Part shown: piece after piece, positions 32,452 through 45,382 of the stretch
How the letters are laid out: every line of letters begins with the position of its first letter
How positions within the stretch are numbered: the stretch's first letter is position 1
Origin: Stenogyne calaminthoides
Lineage: Eukaryota > Streptophyta > Magnoliopsida > Lamiales > Lamiaceae
Assembly: GCA_037126765.1 (NCBI GenBank)
Contig: JBBCBC010000001.1
Span: 29,558,804 to 29,622,803, forward strand
Direction: 5' to 3'
DNA: 64,000 bases
Position numbers and translations under genes: made by a program
Notes under the pieces: model-generated
What the model was told of the DNA's origin: nothing
What the model saw: only the letters and a program-made list of their open reading frames with translations
Databases searched by the model: none

Positions 32452-33852
32452 TGTTGGTCCCGAAAAACCCGATTTAAAACTCGTAAAATCTCAATGGGAG
32501 GTGACTTTAAAAATTTTGCATCGAATGTGTTATGCAGATTTGCTAAAGTATGTGTAACAGTTAATATGAAAGCAAATAAGATCACACATACTTTTACAGT
32601 GGTTCGGACTAACTTGTCCTACATCCACTCTTCCTTTCATGGGGAACCAACTTAACCAACAGATATTTATGGAGCTCTCACTCAAAGGGACTTATCTCCC
32701 TCACGGGATTGCCTATAGATGTTTAATGAGTTCTCACTCTCTCGGGACTTATCTCCCTCACGGGATCGCCTATAGATGTTTAATGAGTTCTCACTCTATC
32801 GGGACTTATCTCCCTCACGGGATCGCCTATAAACTACCTCACTTAACCACTAATTTTCTTTCTCAAGAAAGGGTTTGGGTTTGGTGTTATTTCCAACTAG
32901 GTGAGATTTTCCCTTACATTGTTTTAGCCTTTAAGCTAAGGATGAGAAAATCTCTCTAAGCTTATGATATAACATTTATGCTTAGATATAATGAAGAACA
33001 CTCTTGGGTAAATTTGGATATTTAATGCTCTGTGTTCTTGAATGGAGATGCTTGAATATTTGGCTTTAATCTTCACTTTGCAGCATCCTCCATTATCTTC
33101 TTTTGAAGATAGTGCAATGTATTTATAGTGTGGATTTGAATATTACCGTTGGAGAGTAAATTCAAATCCATACTAATAGTTTTCCAGCTTTTCTTTGTCC
33201 TTTTGCACTGTTGCTTGCAGCTTTATGTCACATCCATATATGTGTTGTCATCTTCTTATTGGCCAGCTTTTTGTGTGCTGATTTTACTGTTCATCTCGTG
33301 TGATTTCACTGTTCATCTCTTCTGATTTCATCTCGTGCTGATTTCACTGTTCATCTCTTATGTTCTGATTTTACTGTTCATCTCTTCTGATTTCAGCTCT
33401 CTTCTGATTTTACTGTTCATCTCTTCTGATTTCAACTCTCTTCTGATTTCACTGTTCATCTCTCCTGATTTTACTGTTCATCTCTTCTGATTTCAGTTCT
33501 CTTCTGATTTTACTTTCATCTCTTCTGATTTCAGCTCTCTTCTGATTTTATTGTTCATCTCTTCTGATTTGCAGCTCTCTTCTGATTTTACTGTTCATCT
33601 CTTCTGATTTCAGCTCTCTTCTGATTTCACTGTTCATCTCTCTTGATTTTACTGTTCATCTCTTTTGATTTCAGTTTTCTGATTTCTTCTCGCCTGATCT
33701 GATCAACTCACCTTCTTATCTTGATGAGTTCCCCCTCAACTTGTTTCCTGTAAAATAAAACTAAGTCTAGAAACACAAGCTTTCTATACAACTTAGCTTG
33801 TCCTATTACAAGGTGTTTTGTCATAATAATCAAAACTAAAATTATCCCAACA
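32452..33852 (-). repeat. Minimal element LTR copy 2
   Basis: The cleanest copy. Its U3 shows regular CTTCTGATTTCAGCTCT and TTACTGTTCATCT units, and it serves as reference for the altered copies 1 and 3. Confidence 0.9.
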
Positions 33853-34111
33853 ATTTCCCCCTTTTAGATTTTGACAATAAAAACTAACCAACAATGAAAA
33901 AAAAAATATATGGGAAAAATGGTGTTAGTTAAAACAAGTGAAATGATGAAGAGTGTTGTATGCATTTAAAAATGATGAGAAGATGATTGTCAACCTCCAT
34001 GAATTTTATAAAATTTATGCATTAAAAAAATGGGTTTTAAAATAAAAGATCGATTCGGTGGTCACATTAAAAGCTTGTGAACTTTTGAACTCACCAAATG
34101 GTGATACCACT
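33853..34111 (-). other. Internal region 2 of the three-LTR array
   Basis: 259 bp, nearly identical to internal region 1. The exceptions sit at CAG/CTG sites: GATCAGTTCAGG in region 1 reads GATCGATTCGG here. CCTGCACTGATACCAC reads CACCAAATGGTGATACCAC. Confidence 0.85.
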
Positions 34112-35531
34112 TGTTGGTCCCGAAAAACCCGATTTAAAACTTCGTAAAATCTCAATGGGAGGTGACTTTAAAAAAATTTTGCATCGAATGTGTTATGCAG
34201 ATTTGCTAAAGTATGTGTAACATGTTAATATGAAAGCAAATAAGATCACACATACTTTTTTATAGTGGTTCGGACTAACTTGTCCTACATCCACTCTTCC
34301 TTTCATGGGGGAACCAACTTAACCAACAGATATTTATGGAGCTCTCACTCAAAGGGACTTATCTCCCTCACGGGATTGCCTTTATAGATGTTTAATGAGT
34401 TCTCACTCTCTCGGGACTTATCTCCCTCACGGGATACCCTCCTATAGATGTTTAATGAGTTCTCAGTTCTATCGGGACTTATCTCCTCACTAGGATCGCT
34501 TTATAAACTACCTCACTTAACCACTAATTTTTCTTTTCAAGAAAGGGTTTGGGTTTGGTGTTATTTCAACTAGGTGAGATTTTCCCTTACATTGTTTTTA
34601 GCCTTTAAGCTAAGGATGGGAAAATCTCTCTAAGCTTATGATATAGCATTTATGCTTAGATATAATGAAGAACACTCTTGAATAAATTTGGATATTTAAT
34701 GCTCTGTGTTCTTGAATGGAGATGCTTGAATATTTGGCTTTAATCTTCACTTTCAAAGATCCTCCATTATCTTCTTTTTGAAGATAGTGCAATGTATTTA
34801 TAGTGTGGATTTGAATATTACCGTTGGAGAGTAAATTCAAATCCATACTAATAGTCTTCGGCTATTCTTTGTCCTTTTTCATCGACCTTTTCGTTTGCGG
34901 CTTTATGTCACATCCATATATGTGTTGTCATCTTCTTATTATTCTTGACTTTTTGTGTCTTTGATTTTTCTTTGTTCATCTCTTCCGATTTTTCTTTGTT
35001 CATCTCTTACGATTTTCAAATTTCTCTCTTCCGATTTTCGATTTTTGTTCATCTCTTACGATTTGACTCTCTTCCCGATTTCCTTTGTTCATCTCTCCCG
35101 ATTTTCTTTGTTCATCTCTTACGATTTTCTTTGTTCATCTCTTACGATTCACTCTCTTACGATTTTTCTTGTTCATCTCTTCTGATTTCATCTCTCTTTT
35201 GATTTCACTGTTCATCTCTCCTGATATTACTTTTCATCTCTTCTAATTTCAGCTCTCTTCTGATTTTATTGTTCATCTCTTCTGATTTCTGCTCTCTTCT
35301 GATTTCCTTTGTTCATCTCTATTTGATTTTCTTGTTCATCTATTCGGTTTTGGTTTTTACGATTTCTTTCTCGTGATCTAATCAGATCACCTTCTTATCT
35401 TGATGAGTTCCCCCTCAACTTGTTACCTGTAAAATAAAACTAAGTCTAGAAACATAAGCTTTCTATACAACTTAGCTTGTCCTATTACAAGGTGTTTTGG
35501 CATAATAATCAAAACTAAAATTATCCCAACA
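34112..35531 (-). repeat. Minimal element LTR copy 3
   Basis: Like copy 1, it is altered at CTG/CAG sites in U3 (about 34853-35160), while 35170-35300 retains the copy 2 form. It ends CCCAACA directly before the target duplication CATAA. Confidence 0.9.
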
Positions 35532-35584
35532 CATAATTATTTATTTTAATTTAATACAATAAATTTTGTGTTAATGAAATTCAG

Positions 35585-35875
35585 AAACAGACGAAGTGGG
35601 GAGAGGATAGGACCCCGGCCGATTTTTATCGTCCGTTCAAAACGCGTTCTCAAGTCCCCTTACAAAGACTTGTTGTATAGATGGCACGCGTGGCGTGGAA
35701 GGATGAATGTTTTGGATATGATTCGACAAAACTAACATATCGGGGAGTCGATTTCCCTGTGTGGAGGGAGATGTGCTTTAAGAATCATCAATTTAAAATG
35801 AGCATTTACGGAGGATGGGGGCGTCGGGTTTTTATTTTAAAAGATGGATCGGTGGTGGAGCACCAAATGGTGGAA
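35585..35875 (+). pseudogene. CACTA gene, middle exon fragment
   Basis: It lies between the second and third insertions, bounded by an ATTCAG acceptor-like and a GTAAGT donor-like site. Translations in two frames give coding-like fragments (KWGEDRTPADFYRPFKTRSQ; then, one frame over, KDLLYRWHAWRGRM; then LTYRGVDFPVWREMCFKN). A TAG or frameshift falls at about 35678. It is probably the part of the Transposase_24-like gene after the exon 2 motif. Family assignment rests on position more than on motif. Confidence 0.4.
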
Positions 35876-35895
35876 GTAAGTAATTAAAACATATT

Positions 35896-37480
35896 TGTTG
35901 GTCCTGATTTTAAGTGGAGAAAAACCCATTTTGTGTGTGCGGAAGCAAACATGTAATGTGATGCATATAAAACAGGGGTGAGGACAGAGTGATTCCTAAT
36001 TTTTTTCGGGTTTTAAGAACATGTGTGTTGTTTTGCTTATAATCGAATGCATATGAAAACACGCGATTTTTATAGTGGTTCAGACGAAACCCGTCCTACA
36101 TCCACTCTTTCCTTTCGGGGCACCAACTTAACCGACTTAACCAACTTAACCAACGGGACTTATCACCCTCACGAGATCGCCTATAGATGTTTACCGAGTT
36201 CACACTCAAACGGGACTTATCACCCTCACGGGATTGCCTACCCTCCCTTTCGGGATTGCTAGATGTTTGCAGAGTTCACACTCAACCGATCCCAGAAATC
36301 AGAAACTAGAATCCCTAGTCTGAAATATTGCAGTAACAACCTTAACCTAACTTTTGGGTTTGGGTAAAGATTTGTTTGGTTTCCAACTAGGTTGAGATTT
36401 TCCCTTACATTTGTTTAGCCTTAATGCTAAGGATGGGAAAATCTCTCTAAGCTTAGGATATTACATTTGTGCTTAGTTCTAGGGTAGAACACTCTTGAAT
36501 ATATGCGTGTATTTCTAGCTCTGTGTTCTATGGTGGAGATGCTAGATGATTTGGCTCTGTACGCATTTCTCACACCTTTTCCACCCTTAATAATGAAGGA
36601 AGAACTTGTATTTATAGTGTGGATTTGAATGTTACCGTTGGAGAGAATCACATTCAAATCCATACTATTCTGTAGCTTTTTGCAGCTTTTTCAGGCTTGT
36701 CGTCTTCCTCTCATTGGTCCACGTCAGCTGAATCTAACGGCTATATTCTTCAGGATCTTCTGAGTCTCAGGATCTTCAGTTCTATCTGAGCCTTCAGGTT
36801 ATCTGAGCATCTGAGCCTTCAGTTTATCTGAGCCTTCAGGTTATCTGAGCCTTCAGGTTTCTTGATTCAGCAGACTTCTCTTCAGCGGACCTTGTCTGAT
36901 CAGGTATACTGACACTCAGGCTTACTGAGTTCAGCTCTTCTGAATTCAGACATCCTGACCCTCAGGTCACATTGACTCAGGCTATCTGATTTCTTCTTTT
37001 CCTGATCTGATCAGCTCGACTGATCAGATCAATACTTCTTCAGATCAACATATCAAGATAGCATCAGGTCAGTACATCAGGTTAGTATAGCAGTTTATCA
37101 TATTTGATCTCGATCACGTCTGATCTCGATCAGTCTCATCTGCTCATCTTCATATCTGATATCGATCACGTCTGATCTTGATCAGTCTCATCTGCTCATC
37201 TTCTGATCTGCAACCTTCTCTTCTGATTTGTTGGCTTTAGCTTTTCTTCACTTCTGATTTTGCACAGCTCATCAGTTAACTCCGGAACTCATCTTACTCA
37301 TCTGATCTCGATTAGTCGCGTCTGTAGCCTTGTCTGATCTCGATCATCTTCTTCTGATTTCGTGAGTTCTCCCTCAATTTGTTCTCTCGTTCCCCCTTAA
37401 CTTGTTACCTGTAGATTAGCTTCAAAAACACAAGTTGATAATGTTTTGGCATAATTCATCAAAACTAAAATATCCCAACA
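35896..37480 (-). repeat. LTR copy 1 of the minimal two-LTR element
   Basis: U3 (about 36690-37400 on the plus map) is an array of CTGAGCCTTCAGGTTAT and CTCGATCASGTCTGATCT units. TATAAATA in minus orientation lies near 36610. This copy keeps the CAG/CTG form. Confidence 0.9.
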
Positions 37481-37620
37481 ATTTCCCCCTTTTTGATAAT
37501 GACGCCAAAACATTTAAAATATATGCATTTATACAGAGATCGGGTTTTTTATTTTAAAAGATCAGTTCAGGTGGTCACTTTGAAAATCGTGAACTTTTTG
37601 AACTTCGCTCTGATACCAAT

Positions 37621-39203
37621 TGTTGGTCCCGATTTTAAGTGGAGAAAAACCTATTTTGCGCGTGCGGAAGCAAACATGTAATGTGATGCATATAAAACAG
37701 GGATGAGGGCAGAGTGATTCCTAATTTTTTGCGTTTTAAGAACATGTGTGTTGTTTTGCTTATAATCGAATGCATATGACAAGTATAAACATAAAGCAGT
37801 AAAGAACACATGATTTTTATAGGGGTTCAGACGAAAGCCATCCTACATCCACTCTTCCCTTTCGGGGCACCAACTTAACCGACTTAACCAATTTAACCAA
37901 CGGGACTTATCACCCTCACGGGATTGCCTATAGATGTTTACCGAGTTCACACTCAAACGGGACTTATCACCCTCACGGGATTGCTAGATGTTTACAGAGT
38001 TCACACTCAGCCGATCCCAGAAATCAGAAACTAGAATCGCTAGTCTGAAATCTTGTTGTAACAACCTTAACCTAACTTTTGGGTTTGGGTAAAGATTTGT
38101 TTGGTTTCCAACTAGGTTGAGATTTTCCCTTACATTTGTTTAGCCTCAATGCTAAGGATGGGAAAATCTCTCTAAGCTTAGGATATTACATTTGTGCTTA
38201 GTTCTAGGGTAGAACACTCTTGAATATATGCGTGTATTTCTAGCTCTGTGTTCTATGGTGGAGATCTTTAGATGATTTGGCTCTGTACGCATTTCTCACA
38301 CCTTTTCCACCCTTAATAATGAAGGAAGAACTTGTATTTATAGTGTGGATTTGAATGTTACCGTTGGAGAGAATCACATTCAAATCCATACTATTCTGTA
38401 GCTTTTTGCAGCTTTTTCAGGCTTGTCGTCTTCCTCTCATTGGTCCACGTCAGCTGAATCTAACGGCTATATTCTTCAGGATCTTCTGAGTCTCAGGATC
38501 TTCAGTTCTATCTGAGCCTTCAGGTTATCTGAGCATCTGAGCCTTCAGTTTATCTGAGCCTTCAGGTTATCTGAGCCTTCAGGTTTCTTGATTCAGCAGA
38601 CTTCTCTTGGCCGGACCTTATCGTCAGAGGTATCTTGACTTTTCGGGCTTCTTGAGTTCAGCTCTTCTGAATTCAGACATCCTGACCCTCAGGTCACATT
38701 GACTCAGGATATCTGTTTTCTTCTTCTTTCGATCGATCATTTCGGTGATCAGATCAATACTTCTTCAGATCAACATATCAAGATAGCATCAGGTCAGTAC
38801 ATCAGGTTAGCATATCGGTTTATCATATCGATCTCGATCCGCGTCGATCTCGTCGATCTCATCTGCTCATCTTCATATCTGATCTCGATCACGCCTGATC
38901 TTGATCACTCTCATCTGCTCATCTTCTGATCTGCAACCTTCTCTTCTGATTTCCTGGCTTTAGCTTTTCTTCACTTCTGATTTTGCACAGCTCATCAGTT
39001 AACTCCGAAACTCATCTTACTCATCTGATCTCGATTAGTCTCGTCTGCAGCCTCGTCTAATCTCGATCATCTTCTTCTGATTTCGTGAGTTCCCCCTCAA
39101 TTTGTTCTCTCATTCCTCCTTAACTTGTTATCTGTAGATTAGCTTCAAAAACACAAGTTTATAATGTTTTGGCATAATTCATCAAAACTAAAATATCTCA
39201 TCA
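37621..39203 (-). repeat. LTR copy 2 of the minimal two-LTR element
   Basis: Nearly identical to copy 1 except for a block at about 38605-38880. There, CTG and CAG sites read as CG, CGG or TTG (for example CATATTTGATCTCGATCACG versus CATATCGATCTCGATCCGCG). Confidence 0.9.
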
Positions 39204-39262
39204 ATATTAATATTTAATTCTACAAGTTCATAATTAATTTTAATACGTGTATTTGTTAACAG

Positions 39263-39500
39263 GAACTACGGCTCGGACGCTCTGGAGACGTTGTCACTCG
39301 GCCACCCCTACGAAGAGGAGACAAGGACCTCCACCTACCACCGCAGCACCCACGTGCACGTAAGTAATTTAATTATAATATTGTATTTCATAATTACTAA
39401 CCTGCTCATGTTGTTAATCTCATGTATAAAATACTTTTTTTTACAGAGAACCGTGCGAGAAAGGGTCGAAGCAGCCACCCAGGCCTAAGCCGCCACCTCA
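39263..39500 (+). pseudogene. CACTA gene, two further exon fragments
   Basis: One fragment (39263-39359) lies between AACAG and GTAAGT sites and reads PYEEETRTSTYHRSTHVH. This is close to the E-E-x-G-R-x-P-T-x-x-E-[LV]-F-x-x-T-H motif of Transposase_24 proteins, with a slip in frame. The second (39447 to about 39500) follows TTTTACAG and reads RTVRERVEAATQA. The intron between them is about 87 bp. The solo LTR cuts the gene at 39513. Confidence 0.5.
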
Positions 39501-39740
39501 GGTGATGATAATCTGTTGGGATTATACTAGAAAGTATGCTTTTTACTTTGTATATTCAAAACGGAATTTCGAACTTATTTACTGAAATAAATTGTTTATC
39601 ACTGAGGCTTTAAATATTATCGAATGTTACATATATTTACTGCATAACTGTTCAATAATTCGTACGTGTTACATTGTAGTTAATTTAGTGATACCATATC
39701 ACAGAAGATTAAATTAACAGTCCCTTGTAACTAAAAGTAC

Positions 39741-41472
39741 TGTTGGGGAATGTGTTGCACAGATCTATTCGGGATGAATATTTAAATACAAATTTAATTA
39801 TTTAATTATTACTAGCATGAATTAATCATATATTAATTCAAATAATAATTGCAACAACATATCATGCATATAAAAAGCCACGTAAAACCTACACATGCGG
39901 AATCTACGGGTTTACGTGAATGTACCTCTCGGGATGGCAGTGACTTCGGTCGGACGGACTAACCAAAAGGACTTCCCAAGTATTCCCTTAGCCCTTGCTC
40001 AACTATCCGGTGGAAGGATACTTGTCGAACAATTAACAAAAGGAAAAAATAAACTTTGTTGCACCACTTATGTGGATTTGCTAATTTTTTCAGCACATGG
40101 AATTGTACTTGGGAATGAAACAATTATCCCCTATTTATAGGAGGGAGGTGGTCGAATTTTTCAGTAGAAAATCAATGTGGGAAAAGACTTTTCTTGATCA
40201 CCAAGAAATCTTGAATATATCTCCTATATTCTTTTTCTCATAATTAAAATATTCCACAAAAATCCCACCTCCTCTATAATATGGTATTTTCGAAAATTTA
40301 GTGTTCAAGAATCCAAGATTTGGATCTTCTTGAATTTATGAGATATTCTTGTATTTCAAAAAATGCATATCTTCCATAATATCTTTTCAAGAAAATCTTT
40401 CTTGCCCACTATATTTTCAAATATTTCGAAATTCTATTATGAAATAACCAAGTGGGAGATTTCTTGAATTTAATGAGATAATCTTGTATTCCAAGAATAC
40501 ATATCTTCATTCCATAACAAAATTCAAAGAAAATCTTTCTCCCAACTTATTCATAATTTTCGAAAAAATTAGAGGAAAAATAAGCAACAATATTTATTTT
40601 ATTTTAATCACGCCACAATATAATTCAAGTCCATAAATATTAATTAATCCCACTACATAATTAATATTGCACTATCCATCTTAACCCATATTACAATCAA
40701 TATGGCTCCCGGTCATTATTTCCCGTGTTTAAGATTATCTAGCCCATTAATTAATTCAAGCCACTGAAATAGCTTTCCATTAATTAACATCTTTTGTCCT
40801 TGGTCGAGGAACGGTTCAACATTATTATCCATACCGAAAACTAATTCCACTTGCAAGATTTGGTATGATAAAGCTTATGAACCTCCCAAGGGGGCAAATC
40901 AAACAAGCGTACTTGCACACGATTCTTCGTATTAAATTTTAGCAATCACATGTGACCAATAATATTGCCCAAGATAAAAAGTATTGAATCTCTCTCTGAT
41001 TCGCTACCCATGATAAGTCAAAGCAATAGTTACCAATCCCACGTGATCCTATTTAAGGGACGAAGGTTAAGAAACAACGAACCACTTCCTTGTTCAGTTC
41101 TGAAGAATTTATCCTCCTGTAGGTCCTATTCAGCGCATCAGTCATGCACTAGTGTAATCTCTTGGTCAAGACAAACCAATCTGAGCCTTACACCTCAACC
41201 TTTCGTGATGGGTTGTTCAATTCCATCTAGGTCGTGAATGGCGTACTTTTAGTTACAAGGGACTGTTAATTTAATCTTCTGTGATCTGGTATCACTAAAT
41301 TAACTACAATGTAACACGTACGAATTATTGAACAGTTATGTAGTAAATATATGTAACATTCAATCATATTTAAAGCATCAGTGATAAACAATTTATTTCA
41401 GTAAATAAGTCTGAAAACTTCAGTTTCGATTATACAAAGTAAAAAAGCATACTTTCCAGTATAATCCCAACA
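39741..41472 (-). repeat. Copia-X 3' LTR (1732 bp)
   Basis: On the minus strand it starts TGTTGGGATTATACTGG and ends CATTCCCCAACA. TATAAATA in minus orientation is at 40132-40139. The 81-codon ORF at 39895-40140 also occurs at 49228-49473 simply because this LTR is repeated; it overlaps the TATA region and is not taken as a gene. Confidence 0.9.
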
Positions 41473-41879
41473 ATCTCCCACTTATACTCAAAGTCTGCTT
41501 TTAAGTATACTACAACATGTCTCGCGTAGTCCGTGACATCTAATGTCACCTACACGAACCTAATAATTTCTCCCACTTATACTCAAAGCAGATTGGCAAC
41601 GGTCTTGACACCCATTCCACTCACATGTCTCTCGAATGTATTTAGAGGCAGACGCTTTGTGAATGGATCTGCTAGGCTGTCCTCAGACGCTATCTTTGCC
41701 ACTTCTATATCTCATCTCTTAACGATTTCTCGTATAAGATGTCTTTCCTTTAGTGTGCTTGTTTGCCTCGTGGACTCTTGGTTCTCTTGAATTTGCAACT
41801 GCTCATAGCAGATATTGCTAGACAAATTCAGAACACCATCCAAGTCCACTAAGAAGTTCTAGAGCCCAATCGGTTCTTT

Positions 41880-44275
41880 CACTGCTTCACAAGCAGCTAC
41901 TTACCCGACTTCCATGGTTGAGTCAGTGATGCATTTATGCTTCACACTCGTCCATTTGCTGGCTACACTTCCCAAATGAAAACACACTAACTGAGGCAGA
42001 TAATTACTGGAATCTAAGTCTATTGGAAATCTGAGTCCGTGTAGCCGATGGGGATTGGAGTATCTGACTGATATATCAACATTCTATCCCGAGTTCTTTT
42101 CAGACACTTCAGAATGTTTTTAAGCGTCGTCAATGCGCTTTCCACGGGGTTACTTTGATATCTTGCTACCATGCCTACGGAAAGCGGATATCCGGTCTCG
42201 ACATAAAGATTGCATACATAAGGTTTCCGACAGCCGAAGCACAAGGAATGCCTTTCATGTCATCTATCTCCTTTTGCGTCTTAGGGGACATTTTCTTGGA
42301 TAGATGGATTCCAAATCCGAAAAGGTACGAATCTTTTCTTGGAATCTTACATCTTTCAATCATTTCAAGGCAAATTGTCTATGTATGAAACTTGCGATAA
42401 CCCGACCATCCTTTTCTTGTGATCTTGATCCCAAGGATGTGTAAACTTCCCTAAGTCTTTCATATCAAACTGTTTTGAAAGCCATGCCCTTACGTCTGAT
42501 AACACTTTCACATCGTTCCCGATGATCAGGATGTCGTCTACGTATAGTACTAAGAATACCAATGCAGTTCCGACATGCTTTTTATACACACAACTTTCAA
42601 ACTCGTTTTGATCAAACCCATAAGACTTTATAACATGATCAAAACATTGGTTCCAAGCTCTGGATGCCTGTTTGAGTCCATAAATGGACTTCTTGAGCTT
42701 ACAAACAAGATGTTCTTGGCCTGTTTCAATGAAACCTTGGGGTTGTTGCATATAGATCTCTTCATCAAGACTTCCGTTAAGGAAAGCTGTCTTGACATCC
42801 ATTTGCCAGATTTCAACATCGAAATGCGCAACAATCGATAAGAGAATACGGATGGACTTAAGCATGGCTACGGGCAAAAAAATTTCCTCATAATCGATCC
42901 CTTCTTTCTGAGTATAACCATTCACCACTAGTCTTGCTTTAAAGGTTTCAACCTTTCCGTCCGGTCCTCTTTTCCTCTTATATACCCACTTGCATCCAAT
43001 GGGTTTGACCCCATTAAGTGGTTCGACTAGCTCCCACACTCTATTACGAAACATAGAACCCATTTCAGCTTTCATTGCTGTTTGCCAAGAATCTGCATCC
43101 TTATATTGGAATGCCTCGTCATATTTCCATGGGTCTGATTCGTCTTGTCCGGGAGTCAAGTCCGAGGACTCTCCTATTCCCATGAATCTCTCGGGCTATC
43201 TAACAACCCTCCCACTACGACGAGGCTCCGGTTGTGAAAACGTATCGTTTGGTATATCATCTAGTACAGTTGTCACTGAGGTTTGCCCTCTAAGCTCATT
43301 TAAGGTAATCTCACTTCTGGGTTTTCTTTGGTTCATATAGTCTTCTTCCAAAAATCTAAAGTGGGTGATGATTACCACCTTTTGATCTTCGGAACTATAG
43401 AACATACACCCTTTTGTTCCCTCGGGGTATCCTACAAATAGCCTTAATTCTGATCGAGGATCCAACTTACCGGCTTCCTTGTCCAACACGTAGGCCGGAC
43501 ACCCCCAAATTCTCATGTGTCTCATACTAGGCTTGCGCCCAGTCCATAATTCTTTGGGAGTTTTGGGGAACCGATTTGGATAGCACCAAGTCCAGAATGT
43601 AAACCGTTGTTTCCAAGGCATGACCCCAGAACGACTCGGGAAGATCCACATAACTCATCATTGATCCAACCATTTCCAAAAGAATTCTGTTTCTTTGCTC
43701 TGCAACCCCGTTTTATTGGGGGGTTCCGGGTGCAGTGAGCTGGGATACAATCCCTTCATCAGATAAGTAGTTCAAAAACTCATTGCTGAGGTATTCGCCT
43801 CCACGATCAAATCGTAAAGACTAGATACTTTTTCCCTATGATTCTCTATTTGAGCCTTAAATTCTTAGAATTTCTCAAAGGTCTCAGATTCATGCTTCAT
43901 GAGGAAAATGTAACCGTACCTTGAGTAATCATCAATAAAAATACTCATAACCTCCTCTTGCTTTGGTTGACATTGGACCACATACATCTGTGTGAACGAT
44001 CTCTAACACTTCTTTTGCCCTATCCCCTTGGCTCCAAATGCCCTCTTGGTCATATTACCCTCCAAACATGATTCGCAATTGGAATTGGTTCAACTTGCAG
44101 ACGCTCGAGTGAACCATCTTTCACCAACCTTTGGATCCTCTTTGGATTTATATGACCTAATCTTAGATGCCAAAGAAGTATTTCGTTCACGCTTTCTTTT
44201 GTCGGAAATAGTTGATGTGTTATAGGATGCATTTCGTGAGTGGTGTGCACAGTTAATTGTATAGAGATTTTCCAT
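41880..44275 (-). pseudogene. pol: Copia-X pol, frameshifted
   Basis: Read from right to left: GAG-pre-integrase (about 44200-44080, LLWHLRLGHINPKRIQRLVK); integrase core in broken frames (44040-43660); integrase C-terminal region (43600-43400, KELWTGRKPSMRHMRIWGCP ... LFVGYPEGTKGCMFY). Reverse transcriptase follows (43120-42400) with WVYKRKRGPDGK, QMDVKTAFLNG, the catalytic YVDD within LVLYVDDILIIGND, and SIYGLKQASRAWN. RNase H-side sequence (42360-41880) is in several frames. The 272-codon RT ORF (42365-43183) is the best preserved part. Several stops and indels separate the domains, so the element as read is not autonomous. Confidence 0.85.
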
Positions 44276-44749
44276 CAATGTCCCGTAACAGATACACTCA
44301 TCATTTCAAAAATGATGTCATTCTTATTAGAAGAAACTTAGTGTCCTTTAATCGAATTTTAGAAACTGAAAGTGAATTCATTCTAAAACTGGGAACATAA
44401 AGATAATCTCAAAAAAAACTTTATCTTCAAAAGATAGGTGCACTTCTCCCACTGCTTTAACTGCTACTCATGTAGCTTTGCAATGTCTGCTACTTGCGTA
44501 GTATTGCAATATTATTACTATCGTAGCATTGTAATATCTGCCACTTACGTAGCATTGCAATGTCTTCTACTTTCGTAACGTTGCCCAGTGTGATGAGGAT
44601 CTCACTCCCACTAAGTTGTCGGATCATTTAGAACCCATGAAGCCAACATGATTAGTGGATCTGGTATCAACCACCCACGAATGAGAAGTATACGCCGCTA
44701 AACAAGTTTCAACAACTAGTGCGTGAGAATTACCTTTCTTTCCGTCCCT

Positions 44750-45382
44750 TTTTGGGGTTGGAACAGGTAAAACCTCCATTATCCTCTCTCACCGCAGCTT
44801 AAGCACTTCCTCTTTGGATTTTCCTTGACACAACAAGCATTCCTCATCTTACCATTGCCCTTGGCAACAGTTGAGTTTTATTGCTTATGGCCTTTGGTCC
44901 TTTTCTTTATCTTGCCTACCCTTGGCCTAGAAGATGAAGACGGACCACTTGCCGTCAAAGCTTGAGTTTGGTGCCTTATCATCATTTCTGTCGAGACCAA
45001 AAGCTTGCAATAAATTAGCTAGCGAGGCTAAAATGTTCAAAAACTTTTTGGGCAGAGAGTGAAGTACCAAATTCATCTGAGTCTCTAGATCATAATCTGC
45101 ACTCAGAATCTCAAGTTTGTTCAGATGGGCCATCTATTTTGAGGACGTAATCCCTTACAGGTTTGCCCTCCACCATTTTCAGCGACGACATCTCTCGCAA
45201 GGTGATCTGACGAGTCCCGCATGTTTTGACTCGTCAGTTGGTTCATCTGATTTTGGTGTGTCAAGAATCCACTTGTGCTTTTGTGCAGTTAGGACAATTA
45301 TAATTTTTCGTTTCCAATATAGTTTCCTTACATATTGTATTGACTTTAAGTATAATAATAGTGGATTAAAAGGTAACGACAT
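44750..45382 (-). pseudogene. gag: Copia-X gag, frameshifted
   Basis: The ATG at 45382 begins MSLPFNPLLLY and reaches LTAQKHKWILDTPKSDEPTD. This resembles the start of plant copia gag proteins (L-T-A-Q-K-x-K-W-I-L-D). In another frame MAHLNKLEILSADYDLETQM and LHSLPKKF give the capsid middle part. A degenerate zinc-knuckle region (Cys-rich, about 44850-44800) follows. Frameshifts near 45150 and 44930 break it, and the middle of the gene is shorter than usual. Confidence 0.65.

Larger units (their letters stand above)
30785..35531 (-). mobile_element. Three-LTR tandem of a minimal LTR retrotransposon
   Basis: Three LTR copies (30785-32201, 32452-33852, 34112-35531; 1.40-1.42 kb, all starting TGTTGGTC and ending CCCAACA on the plus strand) alternate with two short internal regions of 250 and 259 bp. 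The whole array is flanked once by the 5-bp duplication CATAA (30780-30784 and 35532-35536). Each internal part has only a polypurine tract complement (ATTTCCCCCTTTTA) next to one LTR and a primer-site complement (TGATACCA) next to the other, which sets the orientation to minus. No gag or pol is present. One insertion followed by unequal LTR recombination explains the structure. Confidence 0.9.
35896..39203 (-). mobile_element. Minimal two-LTR element with a 140-bp internal region
   Basis: LTRs at 35896-37480 and 37621-39203 (about 1.58 kb each, TGTTGGTCC...) are flanked by the 5-bp duplication ATATT (35891-35895 and 39204-39208). The internal part 37481-37620 consists of little more than the polypurine-tract complement (ATTTCCCCCTTTTT) and the primer-site complement (CTCTGATACCAA), in minus orientation. 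The outer end of the second LTR reads CTCATCA instead of CCCAACA. It cannot encode proteins and must have moved with enzymes supplied in trans. Its LTR body is related, in antisense, to that of copia-A (the GATCCCAGAAATCAGAAACT and AACCTTAACCTAACTTT phrases). Confidence 0.9.

Noticed and set aside
39895..40140. Repeated 81-codon ORF (also at 49228-49473 on the other strand)
   Set aside because: Repetition is explained by the LTR being present in several copies. The ORF overlaps the TATA region on the opposite strand of the element.
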